NCBI RefSeq assembly: GCF_003853415.1
Contig: NZ_QTPP01000007.1
Location: 1 to 64,000, forward strand
DNA from: Burkholderia sp. Bp9142
Lineage (GTDB): Bacteria; Pseudomonadota; Gammaproteobacteria; Burkholderiales; Burkholderiaceae
Length of the DNA: 64,000 nucleotides
Reading direction: 5' to 3'
This document shows positions 43,210 to 51,320 of this stretch, one piece after another. The translations under genes were made by a program, and so were the position numbers. The notes below the pieces were generated by a model. It was not told where the DNA came from and did no database searches. It saw only the letters and a program-made list of their open reading frames with translations. Position 1 is the stretch's first letter. Every line of letters begins with the position of its first letter.

Positions 43210-44424
43210 CTATCGGGTGGATGCGATATACACGATTTCCGCTCCTGCTTTGAGACGATCCAGATGATCGCCCCATGCCTGCATCATGCGCCTGCGCTCC
43301 GGCAGATATTCGGCATGGACGTACGCGGCCGTCACCTGATTGCGTTCGGCATGTGCCATCTGGCGCTCAACAACATCGCGGCCGAAGCCTAGTTCACGCA
43401 GAGCAGTAGCCGCCAGTCCGCGAAATCCGTGCCCCGTCATTCGCGACTTGTAGCCCATGCGGTAGAGCGCATAGAGCATGGTGTTGTTCGAAATGTGGCT
43501 TCGGCCTTGCACGCTGTAGAACACGAATCGATGCTGGCCGTTGAGCGCGCGGAGCTGGGCGAGTACGTCGAGCGCCTGCCGCGATAGCGGCACGATGTGC
43601 GGGTCGCGCATCTTCATGCGCTCGGGCGGCACGCGCCATTCTGCAGCGGCCTCGTCAAACTCCGACCACTCCGCACGAATCATTTCTGTTGTCCGCACGA
43701 AGGTCAGCGCCATCAGGCGCAGCGCGAGCCGGGTGACTAGGTCGCCTTGGTAGGCGTCGATGTCGCGCATGAGCTGCGGAATCTCCGTTGCCTTGACGCG
43801 GGCCATGTGCTGCACGCCCGGCCCTTTCTTCAAGACCGTTTGCGCGTCGATGTCGGCTGCCGGATTCCTGGAGCATCGGCCGGTCATGATCCCGTGCTGG
43901 AAGACCGCGCGTGAGCGCTGGAGAATCCGCTTCGCCGTCTCCCGCACCCCACGCGCCTCGACCTCGCGAACGATGCTGAGCATCTGCGGCGAGTCGATCT
44001 CCGCGATCGGGCGAGCACCGATCTTCGGGAACACGTCGACCTCAAGCGAATTCAACACCTTCTCTGCGTAGCCGTCGCTCCAGCCCGGGCGCTGGGAGTC
44101 GAACCACTCGCGGGCTACCGCTTCGAACGAGTTGGCCGCCGCGATCTCGGCGGCCCGTTTCGCGTCCTTCTTCGCCTCGCCCGGATCGATGCCGGCCGCG
44201 ATCTGCTCGCGGGCCTCGTCGCGCTTCTTCCGTGCCGTCGCGAGCGTGACGGCCGGATAGACGCCGAGGGCGAGCGTCTTCTGCTTGCCAAGGAAACGGT
44301 AAGACAAGCGCCAGTATTTTGCGCCGTTCGGTTGGACGAGCAAGAACATCCCGTTGCCGTCCGTGAGTTTGTACGGGGCCGCGTTGGCCTTCGCGTTCCG
44401 TACCTGTATGTCAGTGAGAGGCAT
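43210..44424 (-). CDS. P4-type tyrosine integrase of the satellite
   Basis: 404 residues, full length. N-terminal arm-binding DUF4102 domain (LTDIQVRNAKANAAPYKLTD, LALGVYPAVTLATARKKRDE), middle core-binding domain, and catalytic domain with Arg in VRTTEMIRAEWSEFD, His-x-x-Arg in GHGFRGLAATAL, His in MAHAERN and Tyr in VTAAYVHAEYLPERR. It integrates the island at the 3' end of the adjacent tRNA-Arg. GTTGGTAT repeats immediately upstream are probable arm sites. Confidence 0.95.
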   Translation of the reverse strand: MPLTDIQVRNAKANAAPYKLTDGNGMFLLVQPNGAKYWRLSYRFLGKQKTLALGVYPAVTLATARKKRDEAREQIAAGIDPGEAKKDAKRAAEIAAANSFEAVAREWFDSQRPGWSDGYAEKVLNSLEVDVFPKIGARPIAEIDSPQMLSIVREVEARGVRETAKRILQRSRAVFQHGIMTGRCSRNPAADIDAQTVLKKGPGVQHMARVKATEIPQLMRDIDAYQGDLVTRLALRLMALTFVRTTEMIRAEWSEFDEAAAEWRVPPERMKMRDPHIVPLSRQALDVLAQLRALNGQHRFVFYSVQGRSHISNNTMLYALYRMGYKSRMTGHGFRGLAATALRELGFGRDVVERQMAHAERNQVTAAYVHAEYLPERRRMMQAWGDHLDRLKAGAEIVYIASTR

Positions 44425-44425
44425 G

Positions 44426-44475
44426 GTTGGTATCTGTGTTGTTGGTATCTGCTGATACCAACAAAAATACCAACA
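44426..44475. repeat. integrase arm-site cluster, right copy
   Basis: GTTGGTAT at 44426-44433 and 44441-44448, then the inverted pair within the 22-bp repeat 44454-44475 that is identical to 30227-30248. The cluster covers the integrase upstream region, so integrase binding could also repress its own gene. Confidence 0.7.
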
Positions 44476-44587
44476 CTTTCTCCGGCTGTCACTGAGCAAC
44501 GTTGGGTGACGATGGGCACGAGACGGCCGCCAGACGGGCTTGAGCGGGGAGTTTCTTGTGAATCTTGGGGATGGTTTGGGGCTTGGC

Positions 44588-44662
44588 TGGTCCCCCCGAC
44601 AGGAATCGAACCTGTATCTAGCGCTTAGGAGGCGCTTGTTCTATCCATTGAACTACGGGGAG
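44588..44662 (-). tRNA. tRNA-Arg (anticodon CCT)
   Basis: A 75-nt cloverleaf including encoded CCA. Acceptor CTCCCCG pairs with CGGGGGG (one G-T pair). D arm GTTC/GAAC; anticodon stem AGCGC/GCGCT with loop CTCCTAA, giving anticodon CCT; T arm ACAGG-TTCGATT-CCTGT. It reads AGG codons. Its 3' end faces the satellite integrase 164 bp away, the classic target for P4-type integrases. Confidence 0.93.
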
Positions 44663-44798
44663 CGGATAGTTTGAGCGGGATGGATCGAACCCTTGTAAAT
44701 CAGGCTCTTAGCCTTGTCCCGCTTGCCTTTCGAGGATTTAATCCCGCTCGCTAATGATGCGAAATGACGGGTCGTGAAGCATAGTTTAACGCCCTGCC

Positions 44799-44858
44799 TG
44801 CTACAATTCTGCTACAAATCGACCCTGTAGCAGCGTGTGTGGATGATGCGTTGCTACA
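44799..44858. repeat. TGCTACA repeats, probable prophage integrase arm sites
   Basis: TGCTACAA at 44799-44806 and 44810-44817, inverted TGTAGCA at 44826-44832, and TGCTACA at 44852-44858, all just upstream of the prophage integrase ATG. Position and repetition suit arm-type binding sites. The rest of 44663-44877 contains an imperfect tRNA-like hairpin segment (44673-44722) and no gene. Confidence 0.5.
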
Positions 44859-44877
44859 GTCCACAGACGGGGGGTTC

Positions 44878-45975
44878 ATGGCTTCGATCCTCAAGATCGG
44901 CGACCGCTGGCGGGCACAAGTCCGCCGGCGGGGACAGAGTATATCAAAGACATTTCGAACGAAGGGTGCTGCGGAAGCATGGGCGCGTGAGATCGAGGGC
45001 GGAATCGACAAAGGTCAGGCTGCCGTCGACGAGCAGACTATCACGGTCGGCGAGCTGGTACGACTGTATAGGAACGCTCGGAATGATTCCAGTCGGCCGG
45101 TGGCTGAAAAGTCGAATGAAGACTACATGCTCAAGCGCCTGGAAAGTCACTTTGATGATGAAGTGGCTGCGAAGCTGTCGACCAAGCGGCTCGTCAAGTT
45201 TGCACAGGAGCGAAAGAAAGAAGGGGCGGGGCAGTACACCATCGACATGGACATTTCGAAGCTCGGAACCGTGTTCAAGCATATGGCGTCGCTTCTCGAT
45301 CTCCGACTTCCGCACGCCCCAAGCATCGCGCGGCCAACGCTTGATCACCTGCAACTCATCGGTCCCGGCAAACTTCGCGACCGCCGGCCGACCCGCGACG
45401 AAATCGTGAAAATTTTCCAATGGTTTGCCGAGCATCCGGAGCGTGAACAGGCGGTGCCGGATGTTATTCGCGTCGCGATGAAAAGCGCGTTCAGGCGCGG
45501 CGAGCTGTTTCGGTTGACGTGGTCGGATCTCGACGTCGAGCGTCGGCTCGCCCTTGTCCGCGATCGGAAGCATCCACGCCAGAAGAAGGGTAATGACGAG
45601 TGGGTACCGCTGATCGGCGACTCGCTCGAAGTGCTGTTGCGCCAGCCGCGATATCCCGTGCCGCCAAACTATGAGGCGAAGCGCCGGGCGGACCCATTGA
45701 TCGAGCCGCACCCGAACGAGTTCATCTTCCGGTTCGATAAGAGCACGGCCAGTAAGTACTTCAAGCTGGCGTGTGACGACAAAGGGATTGTCGATCTGCG
45801 GCTGCATGACCTGCGGCACGAAGCGACGAGCGCGCTGTTCGAGGACGGGTGGGATATTCCCGAGGTCGCGGCCGTGACCGGCCACAAGGATTGGCGCAAC
45901 CTGAAGCGGTATACGAATTTGCGGCCGGATCAGGTTGCGAAAAAGGGGCAGCTGAAGGTTGTGGGCGGGGAATAG
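44878..45975 (+). CDS. prophage tyrosine integrase
   Basis: 365 residues from the ATG at 44878 (an earlier GTG at 44839 would begin inside the arm repeats). N-terminal strand ASILKIGDRWRAQVRRRGQS of the lambda-type arm domain, then catalytic Arg in AFRRGELFRLTWSDLD, HDLRHEATSALFEDG, TGHKDWRNLKRYTNLRP with the nucleophile Tyr. Unrelated to the P4-type integrase on the other side of the tRNA. A one-mismatch CAAAGTNACTTTG copy lies inside the gene (45142-45154). Confidence 0.93.
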   Translation: MASILKIGDRWRAQVRRRGQSISKTFRTKGAAEAWAREIEGGIDKGQAAVDEQTITVGELVRLYRNARNDSSRPVAEKSNEDYMLKRLESHFDDEVAAKLSTKRLVKFAQERKKEGAGQYTIDMDISKLGTVFKHMASLLDLRLPHAPSIARPTLDHLQLIGPGKLRDRRPTRDEIVKIFQWFAEHPEREQAVPDVIRVAMKSAFRRGELFRLTWSDLDVERRLALVRDRKHPRQKKGNDEWVPLIGDSLEVLLRQPRYPVPPNYEAKRRADPLIEPHPNEFIFRFDKSTASKYFKLACDDKGIVDLRLHDLRHEATSALFEDGWDIPEVAAVTGHKDWRNLKRYTNLRPDQVAKKGQLKVVGGE

Positions 45976-45990
45976 CGGAGACTAGACCCC

Positions 45991-46908
45991 TTATCGGGGG
46001 CGCTTTTTGATCCAGCGCCCGGATCGGACTGCGCTCGCGCCCGGAAACGCAACGCGGTGCGCTTTCTTTACCGCGCCTTGCCGCGGTGTTGTCCCAGTCC
46101 GGTCGAAGACAATGCCTTTCGAACGGAGTCGGAGATCTGTCGTTTGCTTTGCTTTAGCGCTGCGACCTCTGATTTCCTCAGCGGTACGGAAGCCAACGAG
46201 GTACTGGGCTTCGTCGGCCGTGAGCGCAGTTGGCTCGATGCGGAACGTTTCGCGGATGACATGGCCGAATTGCTCCTCTAGACGGCGCACGGTTTTTCGT
46301 GCAGGGAATAGTTTACCAGACCGGCTTGCGTTCACCAGAACGACGGCCGCCACCACGTTTCCGCCATTTCGGCGGATGTAATCTGACAGGTCGCAAAGGG
46401 TGCCGCCGAGCGTTGTCACGTCGTCGACGAGGACGTAGTTTCCACCGCGCTGAACTGAACCTTGAAACGATGCGCGTGCGATGAGGCGTTCCATTGCGTC
46501 AGCGCCGGTGTGATACACCTTCGTGGTCTGCACAATGTGTTCGTCAACGGCGCCCATCACAACACTGAGTACTACTGCGAGCACTTGGGGGATGGCGTTG
46601 TCTCCACGTGCCTCTCGGGCGTGCGGAGCAACAAAGATCACTTCCGGCCATCGTCGCGTATTCGCAATCTCGCGGACTTTCCAATACAGCGGCTCGCTGA
46701 GATCGCTAACCAGTTCGATGGCGGCTTGGGTATCGCCGGCCTTGGCGGCGGCGTAGCTCGCATGAGCCTTCAGTTCGGTATCGTCCCGCCAGAGAAAAAT
46801 CGGTTCGTCGACGTTCGGCGGAAAGCCGTGGGTCCGAGTGAGTATTCTGCCGGGTGCGAATTTGCCGAGCAGAACGGTGGGTTTTGGCAATTTCGTATTG
46901 GTTTCCAA
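45991..46908 (-). CDS. phosphoribosyltransferase-domain protein in the prophage early region
   Basis: 305 residues. The PRPP-binding loop of type I phosphoribosyltransferases is seen in NYVLVDDVTTLGGTLCDLSD at about 167-186, with a supporting VIFVAPHAREARG earlier and a ~90-residue Arg/Lys-rich tail. Substrate unknown; nucleotide salvage or modification during infection is possible. The frame has no upstream ATG; TTG at 46908, with GGGGCGG ahead of it, is the probable start. Convergent with the integrase. Confidence 0.75.
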   Translation of the reverse strand: METNTKLPKPTVLLGKFAPGRILTRTHGFPPNVDEPIFLWRDDTELKAHASYAAAKAGDTQAAIELVSDLSEPLYWKVREIANTRRWPEVIFVAPHAREARGDNAIPQVLAVVLSVVMGAVDEHIVQTTKVYHTGADAMERLIARASFQGSVQRGGNYVLVDDVTTLGGTLCDLSDYIRRNGGNVVAAVVLVNASRSGKLFPARKTVRRLEEQFGHVIRETFRIEPTALTADEAQYLVGFRTAEEIRGRSAKAKQTTDLRLRSKGIVFDRTGTTPRQGAVKKAHRVAFPGASAVRSGRWIKKRPR

Positions 46909-47002
46909 TTGTGTGCCGCCCCGGTCGATGCGATCGGCGGAGTATATCGTGACCGCAGCAGGCCGGTGGCGGCTCGGGCTGAGTCGGGTGGCACTGAGAC
47001 AT

Positions 47003-47015
47003 CAAAGTGGCTTTA
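47003..47015. repeat. CAAAGTNACTTTG-like site (two mismatches)
   Basis: CAAAGTGGCTTTA in the gap between the HTH gene stop (47017) and the phosphoribosyltransferase start. Confidence 0.35.
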
Positions 47016-47016
47016 G

Positions 47017-47247
47017 CTACGCTGCTCGACGTCGCGCCTGGGCCGACATTTCGTCGAGGTAGTCGGCAACGGCGTCGTACGCGGCGAAGCGTGCACCACC
47101 CTCCTTGTACGTTGGTATCGGGAACGTTTCGGCGCTGATCTGGTTACGAATCGTGCCTTCCGACATCATCATCAATTGCGCTAACTGAGCGAGCGTCATG
47201 CGCGGGCCATACTTTTCGAGAATGTATGCACGGGTGAGTAGGCTCAT
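47017..47247 (-). CDS. small phage HTH protein
   Basis: 76 residues: LTRAYILEKYGPRMTLAQLA, QLMMMSEGTIRNQISAETFP, then FAAYDAVADYLDEMSAQARR. Looks like an excisionase/MerR-type winged HTH and could be the excisionase or an early regulator. The start overlaps the upstream stop (ATGA). Confidence 0.7.
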   Translation of the reverse strand: MSLLTRAYILEKYGPRMTLAQLAQLMMMSEGTIRNQISAETFPIPTYKEGGARFAAYDAVADYLDEMSAQARRRAA

Positions 47248-47591
47248 CGCGTGACCTCCGTTCGGCGCTCTACTAAATGTTGCTGGAGCCATGCAATAGC
47301 GTCGGCCGGCGAACCAAGCAACCCTGTTACGCGTCGCCGCGCATTCATCGCGCCGCACTCTCGGTATGTGATCGTGACGGCGCCGGCTGCGATCGCTGCC
47401 TGGCGCATCGACATCGCGATATCGAAATGTTCGTCCGATGTGCCGGCGTGCTGAATCCACTTCGCGTTGACGCCGATTGTGCGGACCATTGCGAGCAGCT
47501 CGGCGGTTGTATCGGCAATCAGGTGCGACATCTTCATGCGGCCGAACTGGCCGGCAGGATGGAGGTACATGTCGTCGACGTAGACGGTCAT
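47244..47591 (-). CDS. DUF4031 phage protein
   Basis: 115 residues beginning MTVYVDDMYLHPAGQFGRMK and MSHLIADTTAELLAMVRTIG, the DUF4031 pattern common in proteobacterial prophages. Function unknown. Coupled to both neighbours by 4-bp overlaps. Confidence 0.8.
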   Translation of the reverse strand: MTVYVDDMYLHPAGQFGRMKMSHLIADTTAELLAMVRTIGVNAKWIQHAGTSDEHFDIAMSMRQAAIAAGAVTITYRECGAMNARRRVTGLLGSPADAIAWLQQHLVERRTEVTR

Positions 47592-47866
47592 TTCGGATCC
47601 TCCACAAGTAGGATCAATCGCTGGTTGTTGGAGTAGAGATCCGGCCGGCCGTCGACGATTCCGTACCACCGTAGGAAAGCGCCGTCGTCGTAGATCGCTC
47701 TCCACATCTTTCCGGGGTAGACGCCGGTCGGCCGCGATGCGGAGTACTCGGCCAGCTTCTCGAAGGTCGAGCGCGTCATGACGGCATGCTCGTCATCGAC
47801 GAGAATTTCCCTCCGGGGTGGCTGCCTCCAGTGGCGACCTAACGGATCGGTGATCGGCGGGATCAT
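47588..47866 (-). CDS. hypothetical phage protein
   Basis: 92 residues (ILVDDEHAVMTRSTFEKLAE, PTGVYPGKMWRAIYDDGAFL, LYSNNQRLILLVEDPK). No known domain to me. GGGAG ribosome site before the ATG at 47866. 4-bp overlaps with genes on both sides. Confidence 0.65.
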   Translation of the reverse strand: MIPPITDPLGRHWRQPPRREILVDDEHAVMTRSTFEKLAEYSASRPTGVYPGKMWRAIYDDGAFLRWYGIVDGRPDLYSNNQRLILLVEDPK

Positions 47867-48318
47867 TGGGGGCTCCCTTCTCGATTCGGCAGTGCGCGAT
47901 CGAGTTGCATTAGCCCGGTCTCGAGAGTGACGCCAGCAGTGGCGGCCCACGTTCGGGCTTCCTGTGCGGCTCTGTGGCGGGCGAGCGAACCGACCTCGTC
48001 GGCCATCAGGTCGAGCAATTCGACGTCGGCCGCCTGCGAGATCTCGACGACGAGCTCGCGGATCGCAATGCGCACCGCCTCGAGGCGCTCGGCTCTGCCT
48101 CGGCGGGCAACCGCCGAGGCTTCGTTCGTCTGGATAGGTTTGCGACGCGCGAGCGTCGCTTCGTCCTTCTGGATCGCTTTTGCGGGCGCACGCCCGCGCT
48201 TTTCGGTCCCGATCGCCTTGCCGTTGACGCTCGCTAGCGCGATCGCAGTGCGCTGTTTTCCGTGTTCCCGCTTACGCGACAGCGGACGTGGGGTAGAAAG
48301 AGCCGGGCGCGAGGTCAT
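47863..48318 (-). CDS. hypothetical phage protein with basic N-terminus
   Basis: 151 residues: a basic, disordered N-terminal part (RPALSTPRPLSRKREHGKQR) and a helical C-terminal part (IRELVVEISQAADVELLDLM). Unknown function; coupled on both sides (4-bp overlaps). Confidence 0.65.
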   Translation of the reverse strand: MTSRPALSTPRPLSRKREHGKQRTAIALASVNGKAIGTEKRGRAPAKAIQKDEATLARRKPIQTNEASAVARRGRAERLEAVRIAIRELVVEISQAADVELLDLMADEVGSLARHRAAQEARTWAATAGVTLETGLMQLDRALPNREGSPQ

Positions 48319-49808
48319 TTCGCGCCTCCGGTCGGGAACGGCCATGCGGACGCGGGGTCGAGGCCGGGCTTCACCTGGTGCGTCGGGAATGCAGAAGCGA
48401 GCAGCGCGGTATTCGACTTGATCCGCCGCTTGTGCTCGATGGCCGTCAACACATCCGACAGATCGGGGCGTTCCCCTTTGGCGGTGGCTGCCGAGAATTC
48501 GGCGGTCATATCGGGGTCCGGCATAGCGATGATCTCGTGCGCCCACGCGAGGATCCGCTTAAATGTCGCTTGCTCCGCCTTGGTCCGCCCGTGCACCGGC
48601 GACTTGATCGTATCGACGAGCCGCGCCGCGCCGGAGCGAATGGCTTGTACGCGTGTCCATACGGCACGCGTCTGCGGAGATACCTTCAGAGGGTCGCTCG
48701 CGAAGCTCGTGCCCGTGTTGTACTCGATCGAGTAGATCCACGCACCGGGAGCTGGCTGTGCGACGCGAATGTATGCGAGCGGCCCTTTGACGCGTCCGGT
48801 GCGCTCAGGGCCGGACAGCGTGTCGGCCGGATCGCAGCAGCCATTTTCGTCAGGTTCTGCAATGGGCCAATGCTTTGAGGCTGGTTTCGCATCGAGCAAA
48901 TCAGTGAGCGGGACGAGTGCCTTGTGAACAGCGTCGATCGTCGCCGGTGCCAGCTTGCCGAAACCTTCGTCGTGCAATACCGCCTGCAGGGCCTGCAAAA
49001 GTTGCTTTGCGCACGGCTCGGTGATCTTCGCCGCCTTGGGCGACGTCGGCTTTTCCGAGGACTTGCCGCCGACCAGATGCTTCTTTGTCACCTTGCTCTT
49101 GCCGGCTTCCTTCGCCTTTGAAAGGCCGGAAACGATGCGTTCGAGCGCCTTTTCGCCGCCATGCGCGCGGATCTCTTCGATCGCGAGCGTGCCGGCGACG
49201 GCGCCGCTACGTACCAGGTCGTGCAGCGCCTGCGGCGCTTGCTCGAGCAGTGCGATGTCGCGGATGGTCTGGTCCGTGATGTTCAGCTCGTCGCAAATCT
49301 TCTTCTGGTCGTACCGGTGGATGTCGCGCAGTTCGGCGATCGCGGCGGCCAGATCGAGCGGTGACGCGGCCTTTTGACGGTTGCTGTGGTGGCCGTCGAC
49401 AACCATCTTCGCGCGATCGACTTCGCGACTATCCCGCACGACGAGCGGGAGCTTGTCGAGGTGGAGTATTTCGACCAGTTTGGGGTTTCCGCAGGCTTTC
49501 CTTGCTGCGCCTGCCGCGAGGTAGCGGTGCTGGCCCTTATAGACGAAGAAATGGTCTTTGTCACCAACCTTGCGCACGTAGCAATGGAGCGGCGACCCTT
49601 TGTCGTATCCGTGCTGAATCATCAGCTCGGTGAGTTCCTTCACCCAGGCGTGGTCGACCGGGCGGACGTTGTCGGCGGGATCGTAATGTATCTGGTCGTA
49701 CGGCACCATCCAGAGATCGGCCGACTTGGCGCCGGCTTGGGCTGCAGCTGCCTTCGTGTTGCCGGTCTCGAACACCGGCAGCAGCGCGAGCGGTTTGGTT
49801 TTAGACAT
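48315..49808 (-). CDS. ParB-like phage protein
   Basis: 497 residues. N-terminal ParB/Srx-type domain: VPYDQIHYDPADNVRPVDHA, VYKGQHRYLAAGAARKACGN (a GxHR motif), then HTH region YDQKKICDELNITDQTIRDI and ALLEQAPQALHDLVRSGAVA. The C-terminal ~250 residues are of unknown fold. Some phage ParB-like proteins act as nucleases or CTPases on phage DNA. Which applies here cannot be told. First large gene of the leftward operon. Confidence 0.85.
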   Translation of the reverse strand: MSKTKPLALLPVFETGNTKAAAAQAGAKSADLWMVPYDQIHYDPADNVRPVDHAWVKELTELMIQHGYDKGSPLHCYVRKVGDKDHFFVYKGQHRYLAAGAARKACGNPKLVEILHLDKLPLVVRDSREVDRAKMVVDGHHSNRQKAASPLDLAAAIAELRDIHRYDQKKICDELNITDQTIRDIALLEQAPQALHDLVRSGAVAGTLAIEEIRAHGGEKALERIVSGLSKAKEAGKSKVTKKHLVGGKSSEKPTSPKAAKITEPCAKQLLQALQAVLHDEGFGKLAPATIDAVHKALVPLTDLLDAKPASKHWPIAEPDENGCCDPADTLSGPERTGRVKGPLAYIRVAQPAPGAWIYSIEYNTGTSFASDPLKVSPQTRAVWTRVQAIRSGAARLVDTIKSPVHGRTKAEQATFKRILAWAHEIIAMPDPDMTAEFSAATAKGERPDLSDVLTAIEHKRRIKSNTALLASAFPTHQVKPGLDPASAWPFPTGGAK

Positions 49809-50022
49809 GGAACCTCCGGAATGCGGAGCGGATGATGGGCAGCGCGAAGCAGGCAGAGCAGAAAGCCGCAACGTACGCGACGGAAGTGCTGCCGGCGGAC
49901 ATGCCGGCAACGAACCAGAGGAGGGCAGTGACCAGGCCGAAGACGCGGCCGACCACGCGGCCGGTCGACGCGAGCAGGGCACAGGCCATGCAACTGGTGA
50001 TGGCGATCAGGAGGGCGAACAT
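49801..50022 (-). CDS. small phage membrane protein
   Basis: 73 residues, two to three hydrophobic helices (MFALLIAITSCMACALLAST, VFGLVTALLWFVAGMSAGST). GGAGGAGACGC before the ATG at 50022; overlaps the ParB-like gene start by 8 bp. Confidence 0.65.
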   Translation of the reverse strand: MFALLIAITSCMACALLASTGRVVGRVFGLVTALLWFVAGMSAGSTSVAYVAAFCSACFALPIIRSAFRRFHV

Positions 50023-50291
50023 TGCGTCTCCTCCATTGCTTCGAAGTGGCGACCATCGCGTCCGCACTTATTGAGCCAGCGTGCGATCAGGGGCTGCGTT
50101 GAGCGTTGCAGGTACGCGAGGGCGCCGTTCGATCGGATCGGCTCGCCGTTGGTTAGGTCGATGCCCTCGGAGGTGCTCATGTGCATGCAGTGAAGATCTG
50201 ATCCGGGTTGCCGGATCATTGGTCGTCCGTCGCTGCGAAGCGGCGGAGGCACGTTCTCGCCGTAGTACTTGCAATGAATGCAGAGCTTCAT
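50007..50291 (-). CDS. small cysteine-rich phage protein
   Basis: 94 residues opening MKLCIHCKYYGENVPPPLRS, with further Cys-His in SDLHCMHMSTS; a probable zinc-binding knuckle. GGAGG ribosome site. Overlaps the next start by 16 bp. Confidence 0.65.
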   Translation of the reverse strand: MKLCIHCKYYGENVPPPLRSDGRPMIRQPGSDLHCMHMSTSEGIDLTNGEPIRSNGALAYLQRSTQPLIARWLNKCGRDGRHFEAMEETQCSPS

Positions 50292-50731
50292 GCGGCCTCC
50301 GGCTTCTTGAGGGTCTCGCGCAACGCAGGTGAAGCGTCGAGCTCAATGCGGAGCTGCGTCTTCGGCTTGCGGAGGATGACCGGCGCATATTTCGTGTCGC
50401 CGCATACGCGCTCGCATTCCCAGCCAAGTGCGAGAAATGCGTGGACGAAGCGATCGGAGTACTCGGCCGAGATCCCCGTGCCGAGGCGTAGGACATATTG
50501 GGCTCGCGAGCTGTAGTTTTCGCGATGGGCCCGGAGTACGAGCGAGTAGTCCGCCGGACTGACGGCGAGCTGGTACTTCTTGTGCAGGGCTCGCAGATCG
50601 GGTTCGATCGCGCGGATTTGCTTCTCTGCGCGCTTCAACTCGGCAAGGCGGCGGCGATAGCAGGTTTCCGCGTGTTCGACGAACCCCGCATACGTCGTGG
50701 GCGGAGTCCAAGCGGTGGATGGCTTCTTCAT
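50288..50731 (-). CDS. hypothetical phage protein
   Basis: 147 residues. Helical N-terminal half (CYRRRLAELKRAEKQIRAIE), mixed C-terminal half (YVLRLGTGISAEYSDRFVHA, TQLRIELDASPALRETL). Unknown function; 4-bp overlaps on both sides. Confidence 0.65.
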   Translation of the reverse strand: MKKPSTAWTPPTTYAGFVEHAETCYRRRLAELKRAEKQIRAIEPDLRALHKKYQLAVSPADYSLVLRAHRENYSSRAQYVLRLGTGISAEYSDRFVHAFLALGWECERVCGDTKYAPVILRKPKTQLRIELDASPALRETLKKPEAA

Positions 50732-51087
50732 GCTGCCACCTTTGCCGCGCGTTTGCTGTGCGGCTTCGCCTTGCGTGCGGCATTTTCAATAGCGGTCGTT
50801 GCCGCGTGTTCGGCTGCTTTCCGGTGCCGACGGGCGGCATTGATCGCGCTTTCGCAATCGCCGTCGCTCGGATACGTGATCTGCGTTCGGACGACCTGGT
50901 CGCCGTCCATGATCAGGTACTCGGTGTAGATGCTGTCCTGGATCGGGCGGCGCATCACCACGGTCTGACCGATGAGGATCGGCGTCGAGGGCCGACGGGT
51001 TTCACGGTTGTAGCGGACGATCGTCCGCAGGCCGAGGGTATCGCCGCGCGGGGCGTCAGGTTCGAAGCGCTTGATCTGGCGGGGCAT
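50728..51087 (-). CDS. hypothetical phage protein
   Basis: 119 residues (TLGLRTIVRYNRETRRPSTP, YTEYLIMDGDQVVRTQITYP) with a Lys/Ala-rich tail. Unknown; next in the coupled leftward series. Confidence 0.6.
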   Translation of the reverse strand: MPRQIKRFEPDAPRGDTLGLRTIVRYNRETRRPSTPILIGQTVVMRRPIQDSIYTEYLIMDGDQVVRTQITYPSDGDCESAINAARRHRKAAEHAATTAIENAARKAKPHSKRAAKVAA

Positions 51088-51091
51088 CGTG

Positions 51092-51301
51092 CTATTCCTC
51101 TTCGCTTTCGCCGGCCGCGCGACTCTTCATGTCGACGTGTCTGGCGTGTGGTTGCTGATCGCGCGTCCGGAGTGCCGCGCAGTTCGCGAGGCAGATCCGG
51201 AGGGCTGGATTGGTCAGGGATGCGGAGGCGGGGCCGGGAAGGTGGCGGAGACGATGCTCGCGTGCAATGTCGGCATCGGTAACAGGTATCCGCTTTGCCA
51301 T
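51092..51301 (-). CDS. hypothetical small phage protein
   Basis: 69 residues (VTDADIAREHRLRHLPGPAS, CLANCAALRTRDQQPHARHV). Low complexity; supported by position 4 bp before the next gene and by direction. Confidence 0.45.
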   Translation of the reverse strand: MAKRIPVTDADIAREHRLRHLPGPASASLTNPALRICLANCAALRTRDQQPHARHVDMKSRAAGESEEE

Positions 51302-51320
51302 TACCCAGTCCCGTCACCGA

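Larger units (their letters stand above)
30165..44587. mobile_element. P4-like satellite/integrative island at tRNA-Arg(CCT)
   Basis: A ~14.4-kb element. The right end has a P4-type integrase facing away from the 3' end of tRNA-Arg. The left end has a degenerate copy of the tRNA end and a 22-bp repeat identical to the integrase arm region. Core genes follow the P4 satellite plan: AlpA-like regulator, immunity-like region, small coupled genes, primase-helicase. Cargo genes at 30.8-36.3 and 42.3-43.1 kb are AT-richer than the host and look like defence functions. There are no structural or packaging genes, so it would need a helper phage to spread, as P4 does. Confidence 0.75.
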
